64,000 nt of DNA from Microbulbifer sp. SAOS-129_SWC (GTDB taxonomy: Bacteria; Pseudomonadota; Gammaproteobacteria; Pseudomonadales; Cellvibrionaceae). Shown here in pieces: positions 1 to 9,286 of this stretch; position 1 is the first letter of the stretch, and every line of letters starts with the position of its first letter. A program made the translations under genes and the position numbers. The notes below the pieces were generated by a model. It saw only the letters and a program-made list of their open reading frames with translations, was not told the DNA's origin and made no database searches. Where the stretch lies: NCBI RefSeq assembly GCF_039696035.1, contig NZ_CP155567.1:3715001-3779000 (forward strand). The letters are read 5' to 3'.

Positions 1-624
1 TTCCACCCGTTGATCCGCACCGCCTACGGTGTCGACGCCCGCCACCTGGAAGAAATTGCGGCCGGCCTCGCCTACTGGAATCTGGAATATCAGGAGTTGC
101 CCGCGAGCGACACCAGGTTACCGATCACCGCCGCAGAGGTGCTGCCCGTGCTCGCGCAGCGCTTTCCATTGATCTCACTCGCGCCCGGCAACATCAGTGA
201 CCATATGGCGTCGGTAACGAGACAGCGGGGGTGGATGGAGACAGCGATTCAACCGCAGCAGCTCGGGCTTGCAGATATCGCGCGGGTAGCGCTGGAGGCG
301 TATCTGAGCACCGGCAATTTTACCCTGCTACACGGAATTACCGGCTGCCATGCTCTGCGCCTGGTGTTGGCCTATTGCGATGAGGCTGAAGTGGCGCTGC
401 GTTATTTCTGGCGGGGACTGGCGATTGCCTACTTGAGCACGGGGCCGGAAAAACTGGAGACAACAGACAATTTCTCACACCTGCCGGATTGGGTGCAGAT
501 CAGGATATCGGCCTGCGGAAGTGACGACGACCATAAAATCAAGCTCACTTACAGCTGCTGGCGCGAGTGCGTGAATTACCACTGGGACAAATACCGCATC
601 GTATCCGGAAGGCTTTACCGATAA
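1..624 (+). CDS. Questin oxidase-like protein, 3' part (5' end outside the window)
   Basis: The reading frame is open from the first base, and the residues FHPL precede the first possible TTG start at position 10. The gene therefore begins before the window and only about 207 C-terminal residues are seen. The fold matches the questin oxidase-like family (DUF4243): an HPLI-x-x-AYG segment near the visible start, and an FTLLHGITGCHALR segment resembling the conserved histidine-containing stretch of the family. Members are alpha-helical oxygenase-like proteins. The fungal member opens an anthraquinone ring, but most bacterial members have no known substrate. The gene ends just before a strong terminator that serves the opposite-strand receptor gene. 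Family assignment is fairly secure; the reaction is unknown. Confidence 0.72.
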   Translation, partial: FHPLIRTAYGVDARHLEEIAAGLAYWNLEYQELPASDTRLPITAAEVLPVLAQRFPLISLAPGNISDHMASVTRQRGWMETAIQPQQLGLADIARVALEAYLSTGNFTLLHGITGCHALRLVLAYCDEAEVALRYFWRGLAIAYLSTGPEKLETTDNFSHLPDWVQIRISACGSDDDHKIKLTYSCWRECVNYHWDKYRIVSGRLYR

Positions 625-649
625 AAAAGCCCCGCACGAAGGCGGGGCT
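623..649 (-). terminator. Rho-independent terminator of the Oar-like TonB receptor gene
   Basis: The arms AGCCCCGC (628-635) and GCGGGGCT (642-649) form a perfect 8-bp stem with a 6-base loop. On the minus strand the stem is followed by a run of T (complement of the A run at 623-628). It lies 30 bases past the stop of the minus-strand receptor gene. The A run overlaps the stop codon of the plus-strand gene, so the hairpin probably stops transcripts from both sides. Confidence 0.9.
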
Positions 650-679
650 ATTAATAACAACGTTAATTATGAATTGTTG

Positions 680-3673
680 TTAGAAGTTAGCCTGCAGACC
701 CAAGCGAGCGGAACGCGGTGCAGTCCAGGAATATGCAGCACCGTACCACTGGTTCTGGGTTCCCGGGCTGGACTCATAATGCTCGTTGAGTGAAGTGGGC
801 TCTTGGGTGTTCAGCAGGTTGAACACATCAAAAGATGCCACCATGTCTACGCCGGACACATCAAACCGATAACGTACTGATGAATCGATCGTGAAGGTCC
901 AGGGTGTACGCCCAACCGTACCGCGCGGAATGCGAGTCATCGAGCCGTCGGCATTGGTGATATAGAAGGTGTCACCGTAGCTGCCGTAGACGTTGGGATC
1001 AGAGCTCGGGTAGCTTTGACCGAAGGCTGACAGCGGACGACCGCTGGACAGGGTCGCATTCAGGCCGAAGGTCAGGTCCTGGGTAAAGTCGTAGCTACCG
1101 AACAGCTTGAACACATGGCGGCGATCGTTTGCCTGATAGCCTTGCGCACCATCCATCAGGGCCGGGAAGTCGAAGTCCTGAGTAATACCAGCATCCGCCT
1201 GGTTGATATCAGACTTAACCGCACCCTCGAAGTTACCGGTGCTACGAGACCAGGTGTAAATGAACTTCCAGTTCATTCTGTCGGTGGTGTAGCCCAGCTC
1301 GGTCTGGATTGCACGATACTCATTGTTCGCTTTCGGCAGGCCGATAGTATCAGCGGAGTATGTAGTCATGGAGCCCGGATCCGGCGCACCGTCAAACATA
1401 TCCCCTTTGACAGTAAGGTCCTTACCATCCCAGTAGAAGCCGTCGTGCGCCCAGGACATGTCCTCACCCGGGTTAACCATCACACAGTAGGGCCACGCAT
1501 AGCGTCCGCAGTAGTCATCCAGAGCGCTGGTTACTTTGCGGTAGATGCCGCGAACACCCACTGTCAGGCTGTCGTTCACGGAAGTCTCATAGCCGAGAAT
1601 CAGCTCGTCACGCGCAAAGGGGCTGGCCTCTTTCGCCTGGAAGATGTCCTTTTCCGGAATCGTGGACACCGAGCTGGTGAAGGAGGAGTTGGCTGCAGTG
1701 CCACCGATCGGTGATGCACCGGTAGGAACACCCGTGGCGGAGTCATAACCGTCAAAGGTATAGAAGGTAGTGACATCACTTACACCCGAAGCCGCACGAT
1801 AGATCGTGTTGTTGGCAATCGGCAGATAGTAACGGCCGTAGGTACCATAGATTTTATGCTCACCATCGCCTACCGGATCCCAGGTGAAGCCCAGACGCGG
1901 GGCGACATCGGTATCGAAGTCAAACAGCTCCTTACCAGTGGTACCCTCGCCCTTGAACTGGTCCTTGCGCAGGCCAATGCTAACCATCAGGTCATCAGTG
2001 ATCTGCCACTGATCTTCCAGATAGAGAGCGCTCAGGTCAGAACTGAAGCCGCCACCGCCGACAAAAATGCGATCGGACACATAGTCCATCGGGGCACCGG
2101 AAGTATTGGTGTAAATCGGTCCTGAATCGCCCTGAATGTCGGCACCCGCGCCCAGTGTCGCGTATTCCCAGCTGTGACCGGCAACCGGCGTGGTAACTCT
2201 GGTGGAGTCGCGCTGCTGAACATCCACACCGGCTTTCAGGGAGTGGTCACCAATGCTGTAGCTCAAGTCCAGACGGTACTGGGTATTTTTATCGAAGTTG
2301 TCACCGACAGATCCGCCGGGGCCACAGCCCTCGATTGGGTTGGTCACATCACGCGTATCGGAAACACGCGGACAATCCAGGTTGAGCGGGTCGGTGGCGT
2401 ATTCGGTTTTAATCTGGCCGGCCATGGCAGATACAGTCAGATCATTACCGACGTATCCGGTGTAGCTCAAGCTGTTCGCTTCACTACCACGAACACGTGT
2501 GAACCCGCCTGTCTTGGCACCGATCTTGGCTGTTTCACCATCGAAATTGTAAGTGGTCTCTTCCGCCTCGTTGCGGTCAGAGAAACCGAAGTAACTGAGA
2601 CGGTGGTTATCGGTAATATCCCAGTCTAACTTGGCACCCCAGAACAGGTTGTCAGTACCTGAGGACTTACGATCGCGAAATTCGGTATCGTTGCTGGTCT
2701 GGTCGTAGGAAACATTGTTGGCAAATTTTTGCTCACTGCTGCGCGGGTTGACCAACGCGTACATGAACAGCTTGTCTTCAATGAGCGGGCCAGAAGCGGA
2801 GAAAGTGTAGGAGAACTCGTCAGATTCGTTTTTGGTATTATTGCGGAACACCTTGCCGGTACCGCCCTTACCGCGGGAAATCTGACCTTCCGATGCAAGG
2901 GCAGACGGAGTCCAGTACATGCTGCTGCCGAATTCCCAGGTATTACTACCACTCTTGGTTACGGCGTTTACGACACCACCGGTGGTACGGCCAAATTCAG
3001 CAGAGTAACCGCCGGTCTTGACCTGGAATTCCTTGTAGAACTCAAACGGTACTGAGCTACAACCCAGGCCTTGACGGGTATTGGTAACTTCGAGACCGTT
3101 AATGTAGCAGGAGTTTTCCGCAACCGATGCGCCACCGAAAGAGGCGAGGTTGCCAAACCCGGAATCGCCCTTAACGGTACCCGGGGCCAGCAGGGAAACG
3201 GCGGTCAGGTTCTGCGCCACCGGCATTGCATCGATTTCGGCCTTGCCGACAACCAGGCCGGAGTCCATGGTGTAGGTATCGACAGAGGTTCCCATCTGAC
3301 CTTCTACTACTACCTGCTCCATGCTCGAGGAACCGAGATCAAAATCGGCAATCGCATTTGAACCCAGTGAAACCCTCAGGCGGTTTTCTGCAACCTTCAC
3401 CCCACCCTTTGTCACTACGACTTTGTAGTTACCAATGGGCAGGTGCGCCAGGCGAAACTTTTCATCGGCACCCGCGACGATGGTCCGGGTCATTCCGGTA
3501 TCTTCGTTGGTCGCAGTAACGGTATAAGACGCGGCCGTTGCGCCAGTAGAATCGTGAATTGAGCCCACAATGTTTGAGCTTGAGTTACTGGCGGCGAATG
3601 TTGGCGCAGCTAATCCTATAGATACGGCCATAACGGAAGCGGCAAGTATGCTTTTCCGAAAGTTATTATTCAT
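680..3673 (-). CDS. TonB-dependent outer-membrane receptor, Oar-like, with carboxypeptidase-regulatory-like N-terminal domain
   Basis: This 997-residue protein has a clear signal peptide (about residues 1-28, ending PTFA). It is followed by an Ig-like carboxypeptidase regulatory domain (about 35-115), a plug domain (about 120-230, with YSAEFGRTTGGVVNAVTKSG) and a long beta-barrel ending in an aromatic-rich strand (LGLQANF). The domain order is that of Oar/OmpA-related TonB-dependent receptors, which import large substrates such as peptides or glycans and, in some bacteria, take part in protein secretion. No degradative enzyme lies beside it, so the substrate cannot be read from context. It stands alone, with its own terminator and a 524-base AT-rich upstream region. 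The start ATG has a GAGGG element a few bases upstream. Confidence 0.9.
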   Translation of the reverse strand: MNNNFRKSILAASVMAVSIGLAAPTFAASNSSSNIVGSIHDSTGATAASYTVTATNEDTGMTRTIVAGADEKFRLAHLPIGNYKVVVTKGGVKVAENRLRVSLGSNAIADFDLGSSSMEQVVVEGQMGTSVDTYTMDSGLVVGKAEIDAMPVAQNLTAVSLLAPGTVKGDSGFGNLASFGGASVAENSCYINGLEVTNTRQGLGCSSVPFEFYKEFQVKTGGYSAEFGRTTGGVVNAVTKSGSNTWEFGSSMYWTPSALASEGQISRGKGGTGKVFRNNTKNESDEFSYTFSASGPLIEDKLFMYALVNPRSSEQKFANNVSYDQTSNDTEFRDRKSSGTDNLFWGAKLDWDITDNHRLSYFGFSDRNEAEETTYNFDGETAKIGAKTGGFTRVRGSEANSLSYTGYVGNDLTVSAMAGQIKTEYATDPLNLDCPRVSDTRDVTNPIEGCGPGGSVGDNFDKNTQYRLDLSYSIGDHSLKAGVDVQQRDSTRVTTPVAGHSWEYATLGAGADIQGDSGPIYTNTSGAPMDYVSDRIFVGGGGFSSDLSALYLEDQWQITDDLMVSIGLRKDQFKGEGTTGKELFDFDTDVAPRLGFTWDPVGDGEHKIYGTYGRYYLPIANNTIYRAASGVSDVTTFYTFDGYDSATGVPTGASPIGGTAANSSFTSSVSTIPEKDIFQAKEASPFARDELILGYETSVNDSLTVGVRGIYRKVTSALDDYCGRYAWPYCVMVNPGEDMSWAHDGFYWDGKDLTVKGDMFDGAPDPGSMTTYSADTIGLPKANNEYRAIQTELGYTTDRMNWKFIYTWSRSTGNFEGAVKSDINQADAGITQDFDFPALMDGAQGYQANDRRHVFKLFGSYDFTQDLTFGLNATLSSGRPLSAFGQSYPSSDPNVYGSYGDTFYITNADGSMTRIPRGTVGRTPWTFTIDSSVRYRFDVSGVDMVASFDVFNLLNTQEPTSLNEHYESSPGTQNQWYGAAYSWTAPRSARLGLQANF

Positions 3674-4197
3674 TTGTAACCCTCTGTTGATCTTAAGATC
3701 GATGGTTTATTTATTTATTAGCAAGCAACCGCCCCCCAGCGGCTACTTAACTCCCAACACATAAACCTCAACGAACCAAAACGAGGTTTCCTGATATTTT
3801 TTTTTGAACAAGATCAAACTTTTCAAAAAAATATGGTCCAACCGCACCCAACCTTAAAAATTCAGCTCAGTGATCAACGAGCACGACAATAAAGACATCC
3901 TAAAGTCCGACAGGATTGAAAATAACCATCCTCAGAACGCAGCCCGACCATAGATGAGCATCCCGCCGCATTCAAAACCGTTTAGATCGGTAATCCCAGC
4001 GTCCAAAATACAATGAGCGACCCAAAAGAGCTGTCATTACTGCCAAAAATCACTTATCGCCCAATAATCATTAAATGCACAAAAGTCACTTAAAGTATTT
4101 TTGAGTAAAGTGTCCGGAATAAATAGCGTGTAGCAATTGATGTAGCGGAAGCGGAAGAAGAAACAGGTGGGCCGGACGGCCCACCCGAGGAGGGGGA
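3674..4197. other. AT-rich intergenic region upstream of the Oar-like receptor gene
   Basis: These 524 bases between two minus-strand genes are clearly richer in A and T than the surroundings and hold no plausible gene on either strand. The right edge carries the terminator of the amidotransferase gene. The rest presumably holds the receptor promoter, in the AT-rich stretch about 3700-3840, but I could not identify an operator that would name a regulator. Confidence 0.5.
4155..4186 (-). terminator. Probable rho-independent terminator of the amidotransferase gene
   Basis: GGTGGGCC (4166-4173) pairs perfectly with GGCCCACC (4178-4185) around a GGAC loop. On the minus strand the stem is followed by a pyrimidine-rich, T-containing tail (complement of 4151-4163). 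It begins about 12 bases past the stop codon of the gene at 4198. Confidence 0.75.
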
Positions 4198-4902
4198 CTA
4201 CTTGCGCAGGAACTCAACCATCCAGCGTGCCACCGCACTCTCGTGGATATCGTTTTCCAGGGACGCCTTACCTTTAGTCACTACATCCTCACCAAACGCT
4301 TCGCGACGCAAATCCATCAGGCTTCTGGAGTAAGGCTTGGTAAACTCCGGGTGGGCCTGGAAAGTGAGCATGTGGTCATCCACCTGCACCATGGCCATGG
4401 GACAGAAATCACTGGAGGCGAGCACGCGGGCTCCGGGGGGGAGCTTCTCCACCTGATCCTGGTGGCTCACCAGCAGGCTGAAGCTGTCGCGCGGCTCCGA
4501 CATCCACGCCGGAGTCTCCTGCACTTCGTAACTGTGCACGCCGATCCCCCAGCCCTTGTCGGATTTGCTCGTTTGGCCACCGAGGGCATGGGCGATCAGC
4601 TGGTGGCCGAAGCAGATGCCGATGGTGGGCTTTTTTGCGCGGTGGAGTTCGCGCACGAAATCCATCAGCGGGGGGATCCACGGCTTATCCTCGTATACCC
4701 CGGTTTTGCTGCCGGTAATCAGGTAGGCGTCGACTTCATCGATATGCCCGGGGTAGTGCCCGCGCTGCACCTCGTAAGTGACGAACTCCAGGTCGGGATC
4801 CTGGGCGCGCAACAATTGGGCGAACATTTCCGGGTACTCCCCGAATTCACCCACCAGTTGCTCGCGCACGTCGTCGGTTTTCAATACACCAATTTTCATC
4901 AT
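4198..4902 (-). CDS. Class I glutamine amidotransferase
   Basis: This 234-residue cytoplasmic protein consists of a single GATase1 domain. The nucleophile elbow GICFGHQ places the catalytic cysteine at about residue 97. The His-Glu pair is in the motif QAHPEF (His184, Glu186). Proteins of this size with only the amidotransferase domain are annotated as GMP-synthase-like or gamma-glutamyl hydrolase-like enzymes. They release ammonia from glutamine or hydrolyse gamma-glutamyl compounds. There is no fused synthetase domain and no partner gene beside it, so the acceptor is unknown. The ATG start begins the beta-strand MKIGVLKTD that is typical of the fold. Confidence 0.85.
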   Translation of the reverse strand: MMKIGVLKTDDVREQLVGEFGEYPEMFAQLLRAQDPDLEFVTYEVQRGHYPGHIDEVDAYLITGSKTGVYEDKPWIPPLMDFVRELHRAKKPTIGICFGHQLIAHALGGQTSKSDKGWGIGVHSYEVQETPAWMSEPRDSFSLLVSHQDQVEKLPPGARVLASSDFCPMAMVQVDDHMLTFQAHPEFTKPYSRSLMDLRREAFGEDVVTKGKASLENDIHESAVARWMVEFLRK

Positions 4903-5059
4903 CTCACCGCTGAATTAACTGCTGGACTGGCGGATTATGACATATCTCCGGCGCCCGTTTTTACCATTTGATGCAGCGCGGGTCGTCGCGACGCTGCGCC
5001 TCCGGCGCCAATGGCTAGACTGACAATTGGAAGTCCCATAACGTCATGGAGCGATCGCA

Positions 5060-5794
5060 ATGAAAGTCCTCCCCCTTTCCACCGTCATCGCCGCCGCGAT
5101 GCTCTGCGCCGCCCCGGCACTGGCGGACTACGAGCAGGGTGCGGTCATAGTCCGCATCGGCGCCGGTTGGGTACAGCCGGATGACGATTCCAGCTGGCTG
5201 CGGTTGAACGGTGTGCCACTCGAGGATACCCGCGTCTATGTCGACAATGGGGAAAGCGCCACATTCACCGGTACCTGGCTGTTCGCGGATCACTGGGGCG
5301 TCGGTCTGCTGGCAGCGCTGCCATTCAGGCACGATCTGCAGGTCGGCGGCCTGCCAGACCCCAATGGTGGCCCGGCACTGGGGCGCGTAGATCTGGGCGA
5401 CTTGAAACATTTGCCACCGACATTGACCCTGCAGTGGTTCCCGGTCTGCGTCGATTCCTGGGTCCAGCCCTACATGGGTATCGGGGTCAACTACACCACC
5501 TTTATGGAAGAGGATATCAGCAACGTCGCCAACGATTACTTCGCCACGGCGCTCGGCGCAGTGGCCCCGGCCGACCTGAATCTGGACAGTTCCTGGGGCC
5601 TGGCCGGAGAGCTGGGTGTGGATATCTCCCTCGGCCGCGACAGCCGCTGGCTGGTCAATGCCGCGGTGTGGTATCTGGATCTGGATTCCGATACCCGGAT
5701 CCGCTTTCCCACAATGGATGGAACCAGCGAGATCAAGACCAATGTGGATATAGATCCATGGGTCTACTCCGTCGGCCTCGGCTACCGTTTCTGA
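5060..5794 (+). CDS. ompW: OmpW family outer-membrane beta-barrel protein
   Basis: The 244-residue product has a signal peptide (about 1-22, ending ALA), then an OmpW-type eight-stranded barrel. Diagnostic stretches are GAGWVQPDDDSSWLRLNG near the N-terminus, HLPPTLTLQWFP in the middle and the C-terminal SVGLGYRF ending in phenylalanine, as outer-membrane assembly requires. OmpW proteins form narrow hydrophobic channels linked to small hydrophobic molecules and to stress or redox adaptation. A GGAG element precedes the ATG. It is a single-gene unit between two unrelated genes. The family is clear; the physiological substrate is not. Confidence 0.9.
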   Translation: MKVLPLSTVIAAAMLCAAPALADYEQGAVIVRIGAGWVQPDDDSSWLRLNGVPLEDTRVYVDNGESATFTGTWLFADHWGVGLLAALPFRHDLQVGGLPDPNGGPALGRVDLGDLKHLPPTLTLQWFPVCVDSWVQPYMGIGVNYTTFMEEDISNVANDYFATALGAVAPADLNLDSSWGLAGELGVDISLGRDSRWLVNAAVWYLDLDSDTRIRFPTMDGTSEIKTNVDIDPWVYSVGLGYRF

Positions 5795-6334
5795 CCCCCA
5801 TACAGCACAGGCGGGCGCAGACTCCCTGCCCCGCCACGTCCCGGCCCCGCATTTTCCCCAGCTCGCGCCGATCTGCCACGGCCTTTTCCCGCATCCATTC
5901 TCATATCGCCAACCAGCTTAGCGACTCTCCCCCACAGTAACTCCCACCTACCCAGGTCCGTGACGGCGGGCCACCAGGCACTGCTTCACAACCCCCGGGG
6001 CCAGTAGCAGAGCGGGCCAGTTTGCGACAAATTCGTGTAGCGGGCCGCGCCTTGCACGGTCAGATCGAAATCAGTATCTTGGCTCACAACCCGCCGGATT
6101 GCGGGGCGCACGGTTGTATATCGGCCAATAAAAACCAAAAGGACAGGGTTATCGACCACCTCCCCAAACCCTTTCGCATTTTTTCTGTGAACTGCCACTT
6201 TCGGCACCGCTTTCACGACCTCAATCGCGGGCACTCCGCAAAGGATCCCGTCCAGATTGCAGCTGCCTGTTTTCCCACCTGGCATGCTGCTCGCATCGCT
6301 ATTCCCGCATGACAAGAATGAAAAGGAGCTCATC
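5795..6334. other. Intergenic region between ompW and the second TonB receptor
   Basis: These 540 bases hold no convincing gene; open frames here lack a ribosome-binding site and family similarity. The final 20 bases carry the AAAAGGAGCT ribosome-binding site of the receptor. Promoter elements of the receptor should lie in the second half, but I did not find an iron-type (Fur) or other named operator. Confidence 0.45.
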
Positions 6335-8620
6335 ATGACTGTAACGCGCAATGCCAAAGAGATTTCACGCCGCAACGCATCCCGCAATTCACCACCCGGA
6401 CGGTACCGCAGGCAACGCTACCTGCTATCAATCGGTATCGCCGCAGCCACACTCACCTCCCAGGTGTACGCTGACCAGCAGTCGGTGATCGAGGAAGTCA
6501 CCGTCACTGCGCAAAAACGTCAGCAGTCACTGCAGGATGTCTCCGTTGCCGTCAGTGCCTTTTCCGGTGACGCCATCGAAAAAATGGGGTTTGAAGAGGG
6601 GCTGGACATAACCGAGCAGGTGCCCAATATGAATTTCTTCGCCATTTTTGGCGAGGCATCCAGTCCCTCGGTGAGCTTGCGCGGTATCAGCCTGGTCAAT
6701 TTCTCCGACTCGTGGGAATCACCGGTTTCCATCTATGTAGACGATGTCTACCGCGGCAATCCGGCCGGTTCGGCCATTCAACTGTTCGACCTGCAGCGGG
6801 TGGAAGTACTGCGTGGCCCCCAGGGCACGCTGTACGGCCGCAACACCACCGGCGGCCTGGTGCACTATGTCTCGCGGCGCCCGACAGAGGATTTCGAGGC
6901 CCGCGCCAGTGCCAGCCTGGGCAGCTATTCGGAGCGCATACTGGAAGGCGCGGTCAGCGGCCCGCTCAGTGACGGCGTGCGCGGGCGCCTGGCGGTCAAG
7001 AGCACCCAGAACGACGGCTGGCAGACCAATGCCGTCACCGGCGACAAGCTCAACGACACCGACAATTTCGGCTACCGCGCCCAGCTGGATTTCGACCTGG
7101 GTGACAGCGGCGGCCTGCTGCTGAATATGCACGGCAGCAGCGCCGACCAGCAGTCGGTTGGCTTTGCCCATATGGGCTACCTGGAGGAACCGGTGGCGGG
7201 AGCCGCGACCTGCAGTATCGCGCGTATCCAGGCCGGCCGCTGCACCAGCGCCTCGTTTGGCATGACGGGTGCCGAGGCGGTCAACGGCCACTTCGATCCG
7301 GAACATGTCGCCAGCGGCGCCGCCGGCGGCCTCGGCACCTCGATTGATACCGCCGGCAGTTCCGCCACCCTGACCTGGGATTTCGACAATTTCAGCCTCA
7401 CTTCCATTACCGCCTACGAGGAACTGGACAAGTTTCTGCAGGATGACGGCGACGGCACGCAGGTGGTGTATTTTGACGAACAGTACAGTGTGGATGCGGA
7501 GCAATATACCCAGGAGCTGCGCCTGAACGGCGACACGGAAAAATCCAACTGGGTAACCGGCTTCTACTACTACAAGGACGACCGCGGCCTGGTCACCGAG
7601 TCCCCCACCACCGCCGACTGGGATAAACTCGGGCTCTGGCACCACGAGCGGGTGGCGCTCAATACCGAGTCCTGGGCCCTGTTCGGGCAATTGGAATACG
7701 ACCTGAGTCCGGAGCTGACCCTGGTCAGTGGGCTGCGCTATACAGCAGAAAAACGCGATTTTGCGCAGAAATCCTTTTCCATCTTTTACGGAGAAAACGG
7801 TCTGGCACTCGATGTCACCGACGACCTGTCGGAGGACGCCACCACCGGGCGCCTCGGTCTCGACTGGCGCCCCAATGACCACACACTGGCCTACGCCAAT
7901 GTTTCCACCGGCTTCAAGAGCGGCGGCTTTTCCGGCAGCTACAACGCCTCTCTCGCGGCCACACGGCCGGTGCAGTCGGAAGATATCACCAACTACGAAG
8001 TAGGCCTCAAGACCACCCTCGCCGGCCGCTACCGCCTGAATGCCGCCGCGTTCAATTACACCATCAAGGGTTACCAGGCCCAGGTGTTCATGACCGTGGC
8101 AGACGGCAGCGTGATTACCAACGCCGGCGATGTCACCGGCACCGGGGCGGAAATTGAACTGACCGCACCGGTCACCGACAATTTCGAGCTGATCGCCGGT
8201 GCCGGCTATCTCACCACCGAGTTCGATTCCAACCAGATCTTCCACGTGGCTGGCGACAACTACACCCTGGACGGCAACGAGCTGCCCTCGGCGCCCAAGT
8301 TCACCTACAACCTGATGGCACGCTATTACCAGAGCCTCGGCGACCGCGGCGAACTGGTATTCCAGGGTGACTACAGCTGGCAGGCGGAGCACTTCCTGCA
8401 GATCGAAAACGATCCCTACTCGCTGCAGGACAGCTATGGCCTGGCCAATGCCAGTGTGGGCTGGCACTCACCCAGCGACCGCTACAGCGTGGAGGGTTTT
8501 GTGCGCAACCTGACCAACGAGGAGTACTTCACCTACCAGAATACCCTTGGTGCCGACTGGGGCTACGGCGTCTGGGGACAGCCGCGCACAGCCGGCGTGC
8601 GTATGAACTGGAAAATCTGA
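6335..8620 (+). CDS. TonB-dependent outer-membrane receptor
   Basis: I place the start at the ATG at 6335, preceded by a strong AAGGAG at 6323-6328, rather than at an upstream in-frame ATG with no such site. This gives 761 residues. The protein has an N-terminal signal region ending near VYA, a TonB-box-like VIEEVTVTAQKR, a plug with VEVLRGPQGTLYGRNTTGG, and a 22-strand-type barrel ending in an aromatic strand (VRMNWKI). It belongs to the broad FyuA/CirA-like receptors common in marine gammaproteobacteria and sphingomonads. Those import siderophores, but also carbohydrates, lipids and aromatic compounds. No neighbouring catabolic genes indicate the ligand. A perfect 12-bp hairpin follows the stop. 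Confidence 0.9.
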   Translation: MTVTRNAKEISRRNASRNSPPGRYRRQRYLLSIGIAAATLTSQVYADQQSVIEEVTVTAQKRQQSLQDVSVAVSAFSGDAIEKMGFEEGLDITEQVPNMNFFAIFGEASSPSVSLRGISLVNFSDSWESPVSIYVDDVYRGNPAGSAIQLFDLQRVEVLRGPQGTLYGRNTTGGLVHYVSRRPTEDFEARASASLGSYSERILEGAVSGPLSDGVRGRLAVKSTQNDGWQTNAVTGDKLNDTDNFGYRAQLDFDLGDSGGLLLNMHGSSADQQSVGFAHMGYLEEPVAGAATCSIARIQAGRCTSASFGMTGAEAVNGHFDPEHVASGAAGGLGTSIDTAGSSATLTWDFDNFSLTSITAYEELDKFLQDDGDGTQVVYFDEQYSVDAEQYTQELRLNGDTEKSNWVTGFYYYKDDRGLVTESPTTADWDKLGLWHHERVALNTESWALFGQLEYDLSPELTLVSGLRYTAEKRDFAQKSFSIFYGENGLALDVTDDLSEDATTGRLGLDWRPNDHTLAYANVSTGFKSGGFSGSYNASLAATRPVQSEDITNYEVGLKTTLAGRYRLNAAAFNYTIKGYQAQVFMTVADGSVITNAGDVTGTGAEIELTAPVTDNFELIAGAGYLTTEFDSNQIFHVAGDNYTLDGNELPSAPKFTYNLMARYYQSLGDRGELVFQGDYSWQAEHFLQIENDPYSLQDSYGLANASVGWHSPSDRYSVEGFVRNLTNEEYFTYQNTLGADWGYGVWGQPRTAGVRMNWKI

Positions 8621-8631
8621 CCCGCCGCTCT

Positions 8632-8667
8632 CACTGCCCCGGCACCCGGTTGCTCGCCGGGGCAGTG
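8632..8667 (+). terminator. Probable terminator hairpin after the second TonB receptor
   Basis: CACTGCCCCGGC (8632-8643) is perfectly complementary to GCCGGGGCAGTG (8656-8667), giving a 12-bp stem with a 12-base loop starting 11 bases after the receptor stop. The downstream bases are pyrimidine-rich but have only scattered T, so it is a weak or rho-assisted terminator rather than a textbook one. Confidence 0.6.
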
Positions 8668-9286
8668 CTCCTCATTCCCACTCCCCGCGCAGTGCGACAG
8701 CCTGAACAGGGTGCAAAAAGAACGATCGGAAGACAAAACCGGGAAAACCGTCCCAAGAAAGAATAACTTCCCGCCATAATCGAATAATTAGTACAAAATT
8801 CCAGCCAGATTGCCAAATCCAGCCAAGTCCTCTCTCCCCACCTGGCGCCAAGTGTCAATTTTACGTCCCAAATTAACGAGTAACTTGGCAGTCTAGTAAT
8901 TACCTTATAACTCGGCTTTATATGGACCTGGTCGTTTTCGCCCACCAATTACCTGGGCGCAGCCGGCTTGCGCCCTGAAAGCCCAAGAACAATCGAGGAG
9001 GTTGGTACCAAACTCCCGCAGAAAGCCACAGCGCAACATCGACGGTGTGCGCTGCCATCAATGCGGCACAGCGACGTGCCCGCACCGCCAAAACCGACGA
9101 ATAGCCGTCGGAGTCACTGCCGGGTCAATGACCGCAGATGCACAGGTGTTTACTAAGGACAGTTGGCCGCGCAAATGCCAACCACAGTGCCTTGAAGGTA
9201 ACAACTCGAAGACAACAAAGACACCGGCACTCGCTGCCGTGCAATAAGCCGCGCACATCGCGGCCAGAGTTAAGGCTTACTGACTT
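8668..9286. other. Long intergenic region before the AraC-type regulator
   Basis: No supported gene lies in these roughly 620 bases. The only distinct element is a second hairpin at 8955-8975 (GGGCGCA, loop GCCGGCT, TGCGCCC) without a T tract. Open frames in the region give proline- and arginine-rich products with no family likeness. The regulator promoter is presumably here, but I cannot point to it. Confidence 0.4.

Noticed and set aside
10..624. Start of the first gene at the TTG at position 10
   Set aside because: The frame is open to the window edge and the upstream residues FHPL fit the family, so the start lies outside.
6719..8467. 582-residue open frame antisense to the second TonB receptor
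   Set aside because: It is a GC-rich shadow with biased composition, no ribosome-binding site and no family likeness, lying opposite a clear receptor gene.
8968..9247. Short open frames before the AraC-type gene
   Set aside because: They are Pro/Arg/Lys-rich with no start signals, overlap each other in different frames and match no family.
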